A DNA stretch of 40,035 nucleotides from Marinilactibacillus piezotolerans (GCF_900114235.1 NZ_FOSJ01000020.1:1-40035), one strand, 5' to 3'. Counted from the stretch's first letter, positions 24,073 to 30,915 are shown. Translations and numbers: made by a program. Notes: a model not told the origin generated them from the letters alone.

Positions 24073-24489
24073 TTATTGTTTTGGTTGTTTTGGTTGTTTC
24101 GGCATCACAGTTAGATCAGAAAAAAGAATGGAAACTTGTTCCCCAAAACTATTTTCATAGCCAACCGCTTTTTCGAGTTTGTCCAATTCAATTTTTACTG
24201 GCGTGCCTTTCGGAGCTTCAAAGTTAGTATTACTAACTTTGATGTCAAATTGTTCATACGCCAAATTTGCAATTTTCTTACCCTTTTTTGTTTCGCCATA
24301 ATCCTCGGTGTCTTTTGTGCACATCACCGTTACATTTTTACCGATAATGTTTTCTGTTTTTTTTCCGTCAACATAATCAAACGCATCTCGAACACCGACG
24401 ACAATATAACTTTTTGTGTTTGGATCGAACAATCGATCTGTGTCTACTACTCTACTTACAAATAAATACTGATTTGGAATTCTTGCCAT
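24073..24489 (-). CDS. Unrecognised first-operon protein of the element
   Basis: A 138-residue soluble protein starting MARIPNQYLFVSRVVDTDRL, rich in beta-type sequence, ending in the repeated tail PKQPKQPKQ. It occupies the position held by Orf22/23 (DUF961) in Tn916-like modules, directly before the FtsK gene. I do not see a clear DUF961 signature. A single-strand-binding or OB-like fold is possible but unproven. ATG 24489 follows AAGAAGGAAAAAG. The longer open frame upstream lacks a ribosome site. Confidence 0.55.
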   Translation of the reverse strand: MARIPNQYLFVSRVVDTDRLFDPNTKSYIVVGVRDAFDYVDGKKTENIIGKNVTVMCTKDTEDYGETKKGKKIANLAYEQFDIKVSNTNFEAPKGTPVKIELDKLEKAVGYENSFGEQVSILFSDLTVMPKQPKQPKQ

Positions 24490-24608
24490 TTTCTTTTTCC
24501 TTCTTTCATGATTTTTGTATTTTTGTATAGAATTCACAAGGCGCCTTGTTTCTTCTACCTGTGTACATATTAACATCTAAAAAGAGTAAATACATCAATT
24601 TCAAGTCA

Positions 24609-24676
24609 AATATGACTGTTTTTACAGTATTTAACCTTTCGCAATCCTTGTGTACATAGAACGTTTGTGATATGAT
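24609..24676 (+). promoter_or_regulatory. Promoter and inverted repeat for the outward-reading gene
   Basis: TTGTGT (24649-24654), a 16-bp spacer and an extended -10 TGATATGAT (24668-24676) lead into the gene at 24709. An inverted repeat ACTGT-TTTT-ACAGT (24616-24629), flanked by AAATA/TATTT, lies between this promoter and the divergent operon. It is a plausible operator for an element regulator. A perfect 12-bp palindrome CAAGGCGCCTTG is at 24537-24548. Confidence 0.5.
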
Positions 24677-24708
24677 CAGTTTACAAAATGAATAAAGGAA
24701 TGATAGAA

Positions 24709-25275
24709 ATGGAAAAAATGAACATAAGACAAATTTTAGACCGTTTAAATGAAGAAGTTGGATACAAGGGACTAGATAACACTGGAAAAAATACTGAAGA
24801 TCGGGATGATGTAGTCAGCAGGCAAGCTTTTAATAATTGGATCAGAGAGTACAAAAAAATAACAGACGGATCTGGAAGAAATGAGATTAAACCAATAAAA
24901 GTTAATCAATTCGAAACACTGTATTTCAAAGCAGACGTTGAACGAATCATTAAAATCTATAGATCCAATCTAAAAAAAGCCTTCAAAATGAAAACAGTCG
25001 AATTACCCAACAAAACGATCTTTCTAAATGGAAAAGAAATCACACTCGATCAAAAAAGAAAACGAATTGCAAAAACACTATTAAATCATGATCCAATGGC
25101 TAAAATGACAGAAGAAGAAGTTGAGCAATTTATTGAAAATCGAAAAAAAGAAATTATTGAATCACTATTAAATATGAAAGAAGTCGAGTATTATGCAGTT
25201 CAATCGATAATTGACGGAAGTCAAATAAAACAAGCAGATCTATTTGAAAATTGCGTTAAAAAAAGCACCAGCTGA
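24709..25275 (+). CDS. Putative regulator of the element, unrecognised family
   Basis: A 188-residue, strongly charged, helical protein (MEKMNIRQILDRLNEEVGYK). The segment VVSRQAFNNWIREYKKI could be part of a helix-turn-helix, but I recognise no family. It is the only element gene transcribed toward the right end, divergent from the DNA-processing operon, where the regulator of such elements usually sits. The first in-frame ATG (24688) lies before the AAAGGA site. ATG 24709, 10 bases after that site, is the better start. A terminator overlaps its stop. Confidence 0.6.
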   Translation: MEKMNIRQILDRLNEEVGYKGLDNTGKNTEDRDDVVSRQAFNNWIREYKKITDGSGRNEIKPIKVNQFETLYFKADVERIIKIYRSNLKKAFKMKTVELPNKTIFLNGKEITLDQKRKRIAKTLLNHDPMAKMTEEEVEQFIENRKKEIIESLLNMKEVEYYAVQSIIDGSQIKQADLFENCVKKSTS

Positions 25276-25302
25276 TTGAATTAATCAGTAGGTGCTTTTT
25301 GC
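25258..25302 (+). terminator. Terminator of the outward-reading element gene
   Basis: AAAAAGCACC with inner CTGATT pairs with AATCAG and GGTGCTTTTT. The stem begins inside the last codons of the gene. Confidence 0.75.
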
Positions 25303-25330
25303 TGTATGTAGGATCATTTTTTTCTTTTTG

Positions 25331-25354
25331 CGATGACGAAACGATGACGAGTTT
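25331..25354 (+). repeat. Integrase arm-type direct repeat, right copy
   Basis: CGATGACGA...GATGACGAGTT, same orientation as 18768-18790. It lies 98 bp left of the right attachment core. A TTGAATA...TATTCAA inverted repeat (25382-25411) follows, with an AAAACGTTG motif inside. Confidence 0.55.
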
Positions 25355-25451
25355 AAAATTTTTATGGTAAATTATAGATAATTGAATATCGTAAAACGTT
25401 GATTTGACAATATTCAAGTCAGTTATAGTGCTATATATTTTCTACCTATCC

Positions 25452-25490
25452 CCTCGACAAGGTAGGGGTCGCTGGTTCGAGCCCAGTAGG
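25452..25490 (+). repeat. Attachment core repeat, right side (attR)
   Basis: Identical over 39 bp to 18677-18715. After it the sequence reads GACCA where the tRNA copy reads AACCA, so this is the displaced tRNA-Val 3' end, differing in one acceptor-stem base. It is not a second tRNA gene because no 5' half precedes it. Confidence 0.9.
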
Positions 25491-25534
25491 GACCATACAT
25501 TAGAGAGTGGGGCAAGTTAGAGTGCCTTCACTGA

Positions 25535-25581
25535 TAAAAAAACCGTAATTATCAGTATTTTCTGATAATTACGGTTTTTTT
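25535..25581 (+). terminator. Strong terminator right of the element
   Basis: A 20-bp perfect stem, AAAAAAACCGTAATTATCAG and its complement, with a 6-base loop. It lies 45 bp past the displaced tRNA 3' end and was probably the tRNA's original terminator. Confidence 0.8.
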
Positions 25582-25740
25582 GTTGTTAAGCCAAATATGT
25601 TGTTAGATTTCCTTCAGTAAATAATAAAGAAAGGACGCCTATAAAACGGAATTAATTGTCCCACAGAAATACCCTTTGAATGTTACACTTTGCTGCCATA
25701 AAAATCGTAGCACAGCTGCATGAGTTTTATATATTTACAG

Positions 25741-26034
25741 CTTGTTCAGATCACAATGGATAGTGGGGGCGAACCATATTCAACCCTTCAAGAATTTATT
25801 GATCACTCAATTATTGAAGAAAGAGTAGAAGACAAGTATCTTTCACAAGATGAAATGGTAGGAGCGGTAGTCGCTGACTTAGAAACTATAGCTGATTCAC
25901 TAAAAGAAGGTGCAAAATTAACAGATGAACATGAAGACTTTCCATCAAATGATATGCTGATTGCAATGAAAGGAAGTGTTGATAAGCATATCTGGATGTT
26001 GAAAGCTTATTCAGGAAATGCAGCAGACGCATAA
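25741..26034 (+). pseudogene. Truncated dps (DNA protection ferritin-like) gene
   Basis: The open frame reads QITMDSGGEPYSTLQEFIDH and continues to IWMLKAYSGNAADA, the C-terminal half of a Dps protein (helix C, the D helix with SVDKHIWMLKAY). The N-terminal half, which carries the ferroxidase His/Asp ligands in the HQTHWYMRG-like and LHPKMDE-like motifs, is absent. No ribosome site precedes the remaining part. Upstream sequence does not restore it in another frame, so a 5' deletion is likely. The neighbouring element's right end is 250 bp away, and the deletion may have accompanied a rearrangement there. A normal terminator follows. Confidence 0.7.
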
Positions 26035-26055
26035 GCAAAAACTTAGAACTTTAGC

Positions 26056-26103
26056 AAATCGAGTACTAGAAATCGTCATTGATTTTTAGTGCTCGATTTT
26101 TGT
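26056..26103 (+). terminator. Terminator of the former dps gene
   Basis: AAATCGAGTACTA pairs with TAGTGCTCGATTT (one mismatch), followed by TTGTAAT. Confidence 0.7.
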
Positions 26104-26158
26104 AATAGGTTTTAAGCCCACCTAATATTTTATAAAAATTACCGAAAAGTTAAAATAC

Positions 26159-26187
26159 TTGAAAATATATACCCCGGGGTGTATCAT
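26159..26187 (+). promoter_or_regulatory. Promoter with CsoR/CstR-like operator in the spacer
   Basis: TTGAAA (26159-26164), 17-bp spacer, TATCAT (26182-26187). The spacer holds ATACCCCGGGGTGTAT (26169-26184), a near-perfect inverted repeat with the CCCC/GGGG core of CsoR-family copper or persulfide sensor operators. Binding there would block RNA polymerase. No CsoR-family gene is in the window. Confidence 0.6.
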
Positions 26188-26206
26188 GTGAGTGGAATTA
26201 GAAAGG

Positions 26207-26420
26207 GTGATTTTAATAAAAATAAAAGGATTGATAGTCAGTTTTTTATTAGGAGGCACCATTGCTTTTAGTATGCCAAATCATAATACTGGAATAGCAT
26301 AAAACGAATCCTCATAACCCTGCAGGAGTGTATTTCAATGATGAAGCAATGAATCAAAGACATAGCAAAAGACTATATAGAGATGATTGGCATGAAGAAC
26401 ATTACAATGGATGTAATTGA
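26207..26420 (+). pseudogene. Frameshifted small secreted His-rich protein gene
   Basis: From GTG 26207 a signal-peptide-like frame (KIKGLIVSFLLGGTIAFSMP) stops at 26300-26302. The next frame continues from 26307 with NPHNPAGVYFNDEAMNQRHS to DDWHEEHYNGCN and stops at 26420. Joined, they would give a secreted protein of about 70 residues rich in His, Asn and Asp. A one-base change near the AAAA run at 26301 explains the break. It is the first gene behind the CsoR-like operator. The GTG has only a weak GAAAGG site 0-2 bases away, so the start is uncertain. Confidence 0.45.
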
Positions 26421-26471
26421 TAGAAAAAAGCTTATTGTATTGCAATAACTTTTGAAAGGGAGGGAATGTAA

Positions 26472-26858
26472 ATGGACTTTAAATATGAAGTTAAAACAAA
26501 TAAATCATTTCAGACAGCTATTGAGGATATTACCGACAGCCTAAAAGAAAGAGAGTTTGGTGTATTATATCAAGTGAATTTCAAAGAGAAGATTAAATCT
26601 AAAGGTCTGGAATTTTCTTCAGATTTTGAGGTATTAGAAGTATGTAACCCAGGACAAGCAAAAGAAGTGTTGGAAAAACATACTGAAGCAGGTTATTTTT
26701 TACCTTGCAAAGTAGTGGTTTACGAAAAGAGAGACGAAGTATATATTGGATTATTGAAACCCACAATATTAATCGGCTTGATTGAAGATGATGGTTTGAA
26801 AACAATTGCTGAAGAAGTAGAAAATACGTTGAAAGAAGCGATTCAAGCAGCTGTTTAA
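26472..26858 (+). CDS. DUF302 family protein
   Basis: A 128-residue soluble protein with the DUF302 fold: N-terminal SFQTAIEDITDSLKEREFGV, middle FEVLEVCNPGQAKEVLEKH and end KPTILIGLIEDDGLKTIAEE. Members are small, often found in sulfur or metal stress operons, and without an assigned reaction. A conserved-looking Cys lies in the CNPGQA loop. The ATG at 26472 has AAAGGGAGGG upstream. It is followed 17 bp later by a SHOCT-domain gene, with which it probably forms an operon from the promoter at 26159. Confidence 0.85.
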   Translation: MDFKYEVKTNKSFQTAIEDITDSLKEREFGVLYQVNFKEKIKSKGLEFSSDFEVLEVCNPGQAKEVLEKHTEAGYFLPCKVVVYEKRDEVYIGLLKPTILIGLIEDDGLKTIAEEVENTLKEAIQAAV

Positions 26859-26875
26859 AAGGGGGAAATCGTTTT

Positions 26876-27127
26876 ATGTATCATTGGTATGGCATGGGAG
26901 GACATTGGTGGAGTTGGCTGGGCTGGCTTGCATTGCTGATTATTGTCGTTTTGATTGTGTATATTATTGTAAAAACATTGAATTCTCGCTCAGAGTTTTC
27001 TTCAAAAAAAGAAAACTCGACCACAGAAGCGTTAAAAATATTGAATGAACGATACGCACGTGATGAAATTTCAGAAGAGGAGTACTTGCATCGTAAAGAG
27101 ACCTTAACAGAAGACCGTACCCGATAG
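26876..27127 (+). CDS. SHOCT domain-containing membrane protein
   Basis: An 83-residue protein. An aromatic/His N-terminus (MYHWYGMGGHWWSW) leads into one membrane helix (about residues 15-36), a polar linker, and a C-terminal SHOCT motif ALKILNERYARDEISEEEYLHRKETL. SHOCT is a short oligomerisation module in small membrane proteins. The His/Trp-rich N-terminus may face outside and bind metal, which is inference. The ATG at 26876 follows AAAAGGGGGAAA. Confidence 0.85.
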   Translation: MYHWYGMGGHWWSWLGWLALLIIVVLIVYIIVKTLNSRSEFSSKKENSTTEALKILNERYARDEISEEEYLHRKETLTEDRTR

Positions 27128-27164
27128 AACGGGGTGAACTCAAGTGGTAAACAAGTTTGGTTCG

Positions 27165-27255
27165 TGGTATAGTTAATGTACATTAAGAGCACCTCTTTCT
27201 AGTGTATTTGTGGTTATTTACATTACAGCAAAGAGCGTGCTCTTATTCTTTTTTC
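27165..27255 (+). ncRNA. Candidate small RNA or strong terminator
   Basis: An extended -10 TGGTATAGT (27165-27173) lies about 10 bp before a long hairpin. Its arms are TAAGAGCAC-CTCTTT (27184-27198) and AAAGAG-C-GTGCTCTTA (27230-27245), followed by TTCTTTTTT. Transcription from this promoter would yield a structured RNA of about 75 nt. The hairpin also serves as terminator of the DUF302/SHOCT operon, and that may be its only role. The -35 is poor. Confidence 0.35.
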
Positions 27256-27262
27256 ATGAACT

Positions 27263-27350
27263 CAAAAAAAGCGGGAACTCCAGAATTTTAAATCTGTGAG
27301 TTTCCGCTTTTATCATTTTAGGGACGGACTATTGTCCCAGCCCCATGTCA
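27263..27350 (-). repeat. Composite palindromic repeat / terminator element, copy B
   Basis: Read on the minus strand it begins GGGGCTGGGACAATAGTCC (head), then after about 20 bases a hairpin AAAAGCGGAAACTC / GAGTTCCCGCTTTT with a T-run. The head resembles the GAGGTTGAGACAAAAGTCTC head of copy A at 6928, and the layout is the same. Confidence 0.5.
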
Positions 27351-27398
27351 ACTGAGTAAAATGAAACACATGAAAGGCTAAAAATATATTACTACTAA

Positions 27399-27692
27399 TT
27401 GCGGAAGAAACCAAATTCTGAGCAAACCTTTGAACTACCAGACGCTATTGGAAGTCTTTTTGAGTTACATGAATGAGTGGGATTTGCCTAACTTAATTTG
27501 ATAAATGAAATCATTAATAGATACCCTTCTGAGTGTGTCGGAAATTTTATACAATAAATAGAAAATACAGTCTTATAGGTAGCTCAAGGTAGAATTGATG
27601 AAAGTTTTCTTGAGGATTTACTTGTGTTCATCATAAAGGATTTACCTTACCCAGACGAAATTCGAATTAAACTATATAATAATTTGCAGTAA
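27399..27692 (+). pseudogene. Degenerate gene with several stop codons
   Basis: One frame of 97 codons, broken by four stops (codons 26, 31, 53 and 60), still reads as protein, most clearly in VAQGRIDESFLEDLLVF and IIKDLPYPDEIRIKLYNNLQ at the end, and INEIINRYPSECVGNFIQ in the middle. The first third reads equally well in another frame (NYQTLLEVFLSYMNEWDLPN), so a frameshift near 27498 is likely too. No family is recognised. There is no ribosome site. Confidence 0.4.
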
Positions 27693-28227
27693 AAGTATTA
27701 CATAGTTAATTAAGTTAAGGTTTTTGTAGTAGTAGAGCCCTCTTAAAAAGAAAAAAAGGAAGGTGGTTAAGTTAAACTTTACAAAAGAGCTACTCAATAT
27801 AGAATATCTTTATATCCGAAACACTCTTATAGTTTTAGTTGCATGCTTTTCATGCATCCGTTTTTAATTGTAGTTTATATCTGTTTTACGCTTTTTATAT
27901 TTTCTTCTATAAATAATAATACCTATGATTATTGAATTCATTAAAAGCACTCAAAGTCCCTACTTCTATACCAGTAGGGGACCCTACTATATAACAGTTG
28001 AAGCTTTGCAAGCGTTGGTTTAAAGCGCTTGTTAGGCTTTTTTTGTTTTTTTCGTGATTGTATAGACGATAAAAGATAATACAGAAAAGGAATATAAATC
28101 GGTTTAGCTTTAAAGTCTTTTATTATAGTCTGAATCTTAGTCTGTGATGAAAGAGTTTTTACCACTACGAACCGGAATTCAGTAATATTTTAATGAGAAG
28201 CATTTATGTTAGTAGCAAATTTTTAAT
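27693..28227. other. Intergenic region with hairpins, no convincing gene
   Basis: No supported gene. A terminator-like structure on the + strand at 28001-28045 has AAGC...CAAGCG paired with CGCTTG...GCTT and a T-run. A second inverted pair GTCCCTAC / GTAGGGGAC spans 27956-27981. A short + strand frame from GTG 27763 (34 codons) has a ribosome-like sequence that abuts the start, and a minus-strand frame at 27941-28165 has no ribosome site. Both are left out. Confidence 0.4.
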
Positions 28228-29091
28228 TCACCATCCAAAGTCTTTCAGGCATTCTTTAGCATCTTCTTGTGATGACTGCAATTTAATGCCATATTGCTGG
28301 ATTTTATCAGTTGCTAACCGTAAGTCGCGAAACTGATCGGCGTATCGTTCTTTATCGGCAAGGATAAATTGTCTAATACGTTCATTATCAAATCCAAGTT
28401 CTTTTGCAATAAAATTGGCGAATTCATAGGTAGATAAGTTATTATTGCTGGAAAAATGATAGGTTCCTTTTGGTAAGCCGAGAATTTTATCAAATTGCTG
28501 TGCAAAATTTTTAGCGTAAGTCATTCCGCGCATCTCATTAACTGTAAATTTAGTAGGTTTTTGATAAAACATTGCGTTCATTACATTTTTGATTATATTA
28601 GGACTTGAGGTTAACTCTGGAAAGGAAAGTCCCATCATCCAAGATAAGCGTAGGGTAACAAAATCCAATTCATGAATATTTAAGTATTCTTCCACTGCTA
28701 ATTTCTGATTTCCATATACAGAAGTACTTTTAGGGGAGGTTTCTTCTGTGTAGGGTCCTGTTTTTTTCTTGTCGTTAAATACCTGTTCTGTGCTTAGAAA
28801 GATAAAGCGGGCCTTCTTTTTCTGACAAATTTTGGCAATTTGAATAGCGCTATCTGTGTTTACCTTTTTTGTTTCGTCTGGATGCATTTCACAATCGGTT
28901 GTTTGTGTTCTTGCGGCTGCATGAAGGACCGTGTCAAATTCAAGTTTTTCAAAAAATTGTTTAACTTCATCTGTATTTTCAAGGTCTAAGTCTTTTCGAC
29001 TGATAGGAATAAACAAGAATTTCTCTTTGTTATATAACTGAATAAGTGAGGCTAGATAGCCTGTTGATCCAGTAACTGCGATTTTATACAT
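28228..29091 (-). CDS. RmlD-like NAD(P)-dependent sugar reductase/epimerase
   Basis: A 287-residue extended short-chain dehydrogenase of the RmlD-substrate-binding family. The N-terminal Rossmann motif reads ITGSTG-type VTGSTGYLAS, then VLHAAARTQTTDCE, FLSTEQVFND and the catalytic YGNQKLAVEEY (Tyr and Lys). RmlD relatives reduce dTDP-4-keto-rhamnose. No other rhamnose genes are nearby, so the substrate is open. ATG 29091 follows AAGGAGG. It lies 14 bp after deoC in the same operon, an unusual pairing that suggests carbohydrate salvage. Confidence 0.8.
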   Translation of the reverse strand: MYKIAVTGSTGYLASLIQLYNKEKFLFIPISRKDLDLENTDEVKQFFEKLEFDTVLHAAARTQTTDCEMHPDETKKVNTDSAIQIAKICQKKKARFIFLSTEQVFNDKKKTGPYTEETSPKSTSVYGNQKLAVEEYLNIHELDFVTLRLSWMMGLSFPELTSSPNIIKNVMNAMFYQKPTKFTVNEMRGMTYAKNFAQQFDKILGLPKGTYHFSSNNNLSTYEFANFIAKELGFDNERIRQFILADKERYADQFRDLRLATDKIQQYGIKLQSSQEDAKECLKDFGW

Positions 29092-29105
29092 TACTTATCC
29101 TCCTT

Positions 29106-29807
29106 TTAAATAGAAATTTCTCCATTTTCAGCTTCTTTTGTAAGTGATTTGATGATTTCGATACCAGAACTTGTTCCTATTCTGGTTGCGCCCAAAGTAA
29201 TCATTTGTTTAAAGGTTTCAGCATCACGAATCCCTCCGGCGGCTTTTATCTGTACTGTCTCTTTAGTATGTTTTCTCATTAATTTGATATCTTCGAATGT
29301 AGCTCCGCTTGGGGCAAAACCGGTAGAAGTTTTTATAAAATCAGGCTCTACGGTGTTTGCAATAGTACATAGTTCAATTTTTTCTTCATCAGTTAGATAA
29401 GCATTCTCAAATATTACCTTCGAAATCACATTAGAGTTTCTGCATACCGTTACTATTTCTTCCATTTCTTGTTTTAAATAGCTCCAATTCTTGTTTTTTA
29501 CTTCAGTAATGTTTATTACATAATCAATTTCATTGGCTCCATTTTTAATGGCATCTTCTGTCTCTGCTACTTTAGCTGCAATAGAGGTTTGACCTAATGG
29601 GAAACTGATTGCTGCCCCAGTGTGGATGTCGGTTCCTGTTAAAAACTTGCTACAGACTTTTGATTGTACTTGATTGATCGCTACCATTTTAAAGTGATAA
29701 TTAATAGCTTCTTCGCAAAGATTATGCATGTCCTCTTTTGTAGCGAATGGTTTTAAGTTTGTATGGTCAATAAAACGTGCTAACTGATCAATGTTGTAAA
29801 CTTCCAT
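29106..29807 (-). CDS. deoC: Deoxyribose-phosphate aldolase
   Basis: A 233-residue class I aldolase that splits 2-deoxyribose 5-phosphate into glyceraldehyde 3-phosphate and acetaldehyde. Key residues are visible: Asp95 in EIDYVINI, Schiff-base Lys159 in FIKTSTGF and Lys188 in VQIKAAGGIRD. An upstream in-frame extension exists, but ATG 29807 follows AGGAGG with good spacing. The promoter on the minus strand at 29841-29869 is near consensus. It lies divergent from manA. Confidence 0.92.
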   Translation of the reverse strand: MEVYNIDQLARFIDHTNLKPFATKEDMHNLCEEAINYHFKMVAINQVQSKVCSKFLTGTDIHTGAAISFPLGQTSIAAKVAETEDAIKNGANEIDYVINITEVKNKNWSYLKQEMEEIVTVCRNSNVISKVIFENAYLTDEEKIELCTIANTVEPDFIKTSTGFAPSGATFEDIKLMRKHTKETVQIKAAGGIRDAETFKQMITLGATRIGTSSGIEIIKSLTKEAENGEISI

Positions 29808-29816
29808 GTGATATCC

Positions 29817-29960
29817 TCCTATTATGTATTTACAAATTGAATAATACTCTGTCCGCACTTATTTGTCAAGGTGCTTGATTTAGCTATAATTTTATTGACA
29901 TTTTAAAATTAATAGAGATAATATAAGTATATCTATGGTAAATGTAATTACATAATAAAA
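29817..29960. promoter_or_regulatory. Divergent deoC / manA promoters with a shared motif
   Basis: Minus strand: TTGACA (29869-29864), 17 bp, TATTAT (29846-29841) toward deoC. Plus strand: TTGACA (29895-29900), then GATAAT or TAATAT (29917-29924) toward manA. Downstream of each -10 lies the same motif read in the gene's direction: GTAAATACATAATA before deoC and GTAATTACATAATA before manA (29944-29957). The latter is part of the perfect palindrome ATGTAATTACAT. A common repressor is plausible, perhaps the GntR protein at 30945. Confidence 0.55.
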
Positions 29961-29999
29961 TTATTAGCTAGAGCAAGAATTAACAGGAGGGAACTTTTT

Positions 30000-30896
30000 A
30001 TGTTTATTTTAATACCAGAATCAAGAGAACGTGTTTGGGGGACGCCAAGATTACATGCATATTCAGGAGACCAAAATATTAATCAGATTGGGTCTGTGTA
30101 TTCAGCAAGCGGTATTGAGGGGATTGATTGTAAGATAGTAGGCAGTTATCAATCACTTAATGAAATAATTCAGATAGATCCTGAGAGATTTGGGTTAAGA
30201 GAAGGGGATGTCTATCCATTAATCATATCTTTTACAGCATGTGATAAGAATTTGAGTATTCAAGTTCATCCAACCGATGAATATGCCCGTATTCATGAAT
30301 CAATGCCTTATGGAAAAAGCGAAGCCTGGTATTTCATTACACCTCCAGAAGAAGGATGGATATATGCAGAGCAAACCAGCAAAGAAAAAGAGAGTATTTT
30401 AACTGCTGTAGATGACAAAAGGGTTTCTGATGTATTGCAAGAGTACCCAATTCAGCAGTATGATTTGGTCTATATCCCATCAGGAACAATTCACGCATTG
30501 ACCAAAGGTGCATTGGTCTATGAAATCCAACAAGCTACCGATATTACTTATCGTTTTTATGACTATGATCGTCTAGATAAAGACGGTAAGAAACGCGAAT
30601 TGCATGTAGAAAAAGCTATTGAGACTCTGAAGTTAGAACAAAAAGTGGAAAAAGATTCTTTCGATATCGGACAGACAGTTGAAAAACGCGAATTCACAAT
30701 ACAGCATTTTTCTGCTACTGATTTTCTATCTAATCCAGCTAAAATCGCTAGTGTTGCAACCATTTTATCTGGGGAGTTGTATATTGGGGACCAACCTTGT
30801 GCTATGGGACAAAGCATTGTCTTATTACCTGAGGAAAGTATTGAGATAACAGGGTGTGCTGAAGTGGTTTTAGCTACTCCACACATTTATTGGTAA
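30000..30896 (+). CDS. manA: Mannose-6-phosphate isomerase, short class I type
   Basis: A 298-residue Zn-dependent isomerase interconverting mannose 6-phosphate and fructose 6-phosphate. Metal-site motifs are visible: SIQVHPTDEYA with Gln and His ligands, GKSEAWYFI with the Glu, and IPSGTIHAL with the second His. A later QQATDITYRFYDYDR matches the family. It is shorter than the enteric enzyme, as usual for Firmicutes. ATG 30000 follows AGGAGG by 9 bases. It is followed by a GntR regulator 48 bp downstream. Confidence 0.9.
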   Translation: MFILIPESRERVWGTPRLHAYSGDQNINQIGSVYSASGIEGIDCKIVGSYQSLNEIIQIDPERFGLREGDVYPLIISFTACDKNLSIQVHPTDEYARIHESMPYGKSEAWYFITPPEEGWIYAEQTSKEKESILTAVDDKRVSDVLQEYPIQQYDLVYIPSGTIHALTKGALVYEIQQATDITYRFYDYDRLDKDGKKRELHVEKAIETLKLEQKVEKDSFDIGQTVEKREFTIQHFSATDFLSNPAKIASVATILSGELYIGDQPCAMGQSIVLLPEESIEITGCAEVVLATPHIYW

Positions 30897-30906
30897 TCAG
30901 TTCCTA

Positions 30907-30915
30907 TGCTATAAT
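30907..30915 (+). promoter_or_regulatory. Extended -10 promoter of gntR
   Basis: TGCTATAAT (30907-30915) is a perfect extended -10 element about 30 bp before the gntR start. The -35 is poor, as allowed for such promoters. Confidence 0.55.

Larger units (their letters stand above)
18677..25490. mobile_element. 6.8-kb integrative mobilizable element in tRNA-Val
   Basis: Bounded by identical 39-bp direct repeats, one within the tRNA-Val 3' half and one at 25452-25490. Next to the tRNA lies a tyrosine integrase reading toward it, then an excisionase-like HTH gene, two unrecognised genes, a broken Rep_trans/MobT-type initiator, an inverted-repeat-rich origin region, an FtsK-type coupling protein and a further small gene, all on the minus strand. 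One gene reads outward at the right end. The Int-Xis-Rep/MobT-FtsK set recalls the Tn916/ICEBs1 DNA-processing module. No mating-pore genes are present, so it would be mobilised by a helper. Length excised would be 6775 bp. Confidence 0.85.

Noticed and set aside
25452-25492. Possible second tRNA-Val gene
   Set aside because: Only the 3' half is present. The sequence before it does not form acceptor, D or anticodon 5' arms. It is the displaced tRNA end at attR.
27763-27867. 34-codon frame starting GTG (MVKLNFTKELLNIEYLYIRN...)
   Set aside because: The only ribosome-like sequence abuts the start codon, no neighbour or family supports it, and it lies in a decayed region.
27941-28165. 74-codon minus-strand frame
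   Set aside because: No ribosome site. It overlaps hairpin and terminator-like sequence, and its composition looks like translated non-coding DNA.
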